Below, piece by piece: positions 62,812-64,000 of a stretch of 64,000 nt of DNA. The stretch comes from Mycobacterium sp. AT1. Its GTDB lineage: Bacteria > Actinomycetota > Actinomycetes > Mycobacteriales > Mycobacteriaceae. How positions within the stretch are numbered: the stretch's first letter is position 1; each line of letters starts with the position of its first letter. The translations under genes were made by a program, and so were the position numbers. The stretch covers positions 62,001 through 126,000 of the forward strand of contig NZ_MVOC01000009.1 of NCBI RefSeq assembly GCF_002043095.1, read 5' to 3'. Below the pieces are notes generated by a model. The model ran no database searches, had not been told where the DNA came from, and saw nothing but the letters and a program-made list of their open reading frames with translations.

Positions 62812-64000
62812 GATTGTTCCTCCGGGTCGGGATGTTGGACGTGTTTGGGGCCGTCGAGTGCAGTCGCCATCCGGAACACGGATTCCTGCACCGCCGGATG
62901 GTCGAGGGCGTCGCGGTCGAGCTCGCCGACGAAGGTGCCGTCGCGCATGACGAAGGCTCGGTGGGACAGCCCGATGATCTCCGGCATATCCGACGACGCC
63001 ATCAGCACCGCCATGCCGGCTTCGGCGAATTCGGTGATGATGCGGTAAATCTCGCTGCGCGCACCGACGTCGACCCCGCGTGTCGGCTCGTCGAGCAGCA
63101 GCACGTTGACGTCGCCGGTCAACCAGCGGGCCAGCACGACCTTCTGCTGGTTGCCGCCAGAGAGCGTGCCGACGAGCTGGCCCATTCCGCTGCTGCGCAG
63201 CCGCACGGACTTCATCACGTCGGAGACGGCCGTGGTGCGGGACTTGCCCTTGAGCCAGCCCGCGACGCTGAACGACGACAGTCGCGGAAGCGATCCGTTG
63301 TCGAGCACGCTCATCGACAGCACGACCCCGGAGATCTTGCGGTCCTCGGGAACCATCGCCATGCCCGCGGTGATCGCCGCGGCGGGAGAGTTGCGCTTGA
63401 CGCTCTTGCCCCGCACGACGATCTCACCGGAACTGGTGTGCCTGGCGCCGAAGATGGCCTCCAGCAACTCCGTTCGTCCCGCGCCGACCAGACCGGCCAG
63501 TCCGACGATCTCACCCGAGCCGACCGTGAACGACACCGGTTCCGAGGCGCCGTCGACCTGTAGGTTGCGCACCTCGAGCACGGCGTCGGACTTCGGTGCG
63601 ACCCGATCGGGGAACAACCCGTTGAGTTCCCGGCCGATCATCGCGGTGACGATGTCGTCGTCGGTGACCTCGGTGAGCGGCTCGTCGAGTATCAGCCCGC
63701 CGTCGCGAAGCACCACCACTCGGTCGGCGATGGCCCGGATCTCGGCCATCTTGTGGGTGGTGTAGACCATCGCGACGCCGTGTTCACGCAGCCGTCGGAC
63801 GATGCCGTACAGCCCCTCGACCTCGCGTTCGGAGATGGCCGAGGTGGGCTCGTCGAGCATCACGACCTGGGCCCCCGTGCGGGCCGCCTTGACGATCTCC
63901 ACGATCTGCCGCAATCCGACGGGCAGGCTGCCCATCCGCGCGGTCGGCGAGATGTCCACGCCGAACACCGCCAGGGCTTCCTTCGCCTCGCCGATCATCG
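62808..64000 (-). CDS. ribose-type ABC transporter ATPase, 5' end outside the window
   Basis: The C-terminal 397 or so residues of a double-NBD ATPase of the RbsA/MglA class; its beginning lies beyond 64000. In the first domain only the signature (SLPVGLRQIVEIVKA) and Walker B (VVMLDEPTSA) are inside the window. The second domain is complete: a Walker-A-like GLVGAGRTELL in which the Lys is replaced, as is typical of these proteins, then LSGGNQQK and VLLLDEPTRG. It energises import by the permease encoded by the overlapping next gene. About 100 N-terminal residues are missing from view. Confidence 0.92.
   Translation of the reverse strand, partial: MIGEAKEALAVFGVDISPTARMGSLPVGLRQIVEIVKAARTGAQVVMLDEPTSAISEREVEGLYGIVRRLREHGVAMVYTTHKMAEIRAIADRVVVLRDGGLILDEPLTEVTDDDIVTAMIGRELNGLFPDRVAPKSDAVLEVRNLQVDGASEPVSFTVGSGEIVGLAGLVGAGRTELLEAIFGARHTSSGEIVVRGKSVKRNSPAAAITAGMAMVPEDRKISGVVLSMSVLDNGSLPRLSSFSVAGWLKGKSRTTAVSDVMKSVRLRSSGMGQLVGTLSGGNQQKVVLARWLTGDVNVLLLDEPTRGVDVGARSEIYRIITEFAEAGMAVLMASSDMPEIIGLSHRAFVMRDGTFVGELDRDALDHPAVQESVFRMATALDGPKHVQHPDPEEQS

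Noticed and set aside
62808..64000. Loss of the Walker A lysine in the second NBD as a mutation
   Set aside because: GLVGAGRTE is the normal degenerate form in the second domain of RbsA/MglA-type ATPases.

Overview
The window is chromosomal DNA of a high-GC actinomycete, almost certainly a rapid-growing mycobacterium (Mycolicibacterium-like). Lineage markers I recognise from the encoded proteins are a cyclopropane mycolic acid synthase (2873-3757), an antigen 85C mycolyltransferase (40022-41017), CYP124, GlnA3, BfrA, the TrcRS two-component pair, a decayed 13E12-family DUF222/HNH gene, and the cyclase plus MscS-cNMP pair known in M. tuberculosis as Rv2435c-Rv2434c. A full-length Lon protease, absent from M. 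tuberculosis, argues for a fast grower. I saw no rRNA, tRNA, CRISPR array, intact insertion sequence or prophage.

Layout. 1-13.5 kb: catabolic and redox enzymes (PLP dehydratase, thioesterase-agmatinase pair, mycolate cyclopropanase, LLM and Baeyer-Villiger oxygenases, CYP124, an exported dienelactone hydrolase, SDR, amidohydrolase). 13.6-14.8 kb: broken 13E12 element. 14.9-19.9 kb: glnA3, a CMD-family protein behind a KstR-type box, and the bfrA/bfd iron-storage pair facing each other across IdeR-like boxes, then small CoA and F420-type enzymes. 20-24.8 kb: FUSC exporter, a KstR-boxed thioesterase, and a TetR/FAD-monooxygenase divergent pair. 24.9-29.4 kb: GntR regulator plus allophanate hydrolase-like amidase, biuret hydrolase-like cysteine hydrolase and NCS2 permease, read together as a urea-derivative nitrogen-scavenging cassette. 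29.7-35.9 kb: TetR with a membrane protein, a TPR protein, a rhomboid-like/deaminase fusion and a GH13 enzyme.

36-39.6 kb: degenerate nucleotide cyclase translationally coupled to an MscS channel with a cyclic-nucleotide-binding tail. 40-43.4 kb: fbpC, a GNAT/AAA+ fusion and two small secreted proteins around a relatively AT-rich divergent region. 43.4-50.6 kb: trcS-trcR, SulP transporter, VC0807-family membrane protein, lon. 50.7-57.6 kb: LLM oxidoreductase, TfoX-N and HhH proteins, then a tightly overlapping three-gene cassette (DUF559-type nuclease, winged-helix protein, dual-P-loop HerA-like ATPase), the best candidate here for an uncharacterised DNA-processing or defence-like system. 57.7-64 kb: C4-dicarboxylate transporter, VOC protein, and a ribose-type ABC importer with two tandem substrate-binding lipoproteins, whose ATPase gene runs off the window end.

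Many transcription units end in long perfect hairpins. Some of these belong to dispersed palindromic families found at more than one site in the window. Several genes appear to be leaderless, with a TANNNT box 6-9 nt before the start codon. All functional names rest on motif and remembered-family recognition, not on database searches.
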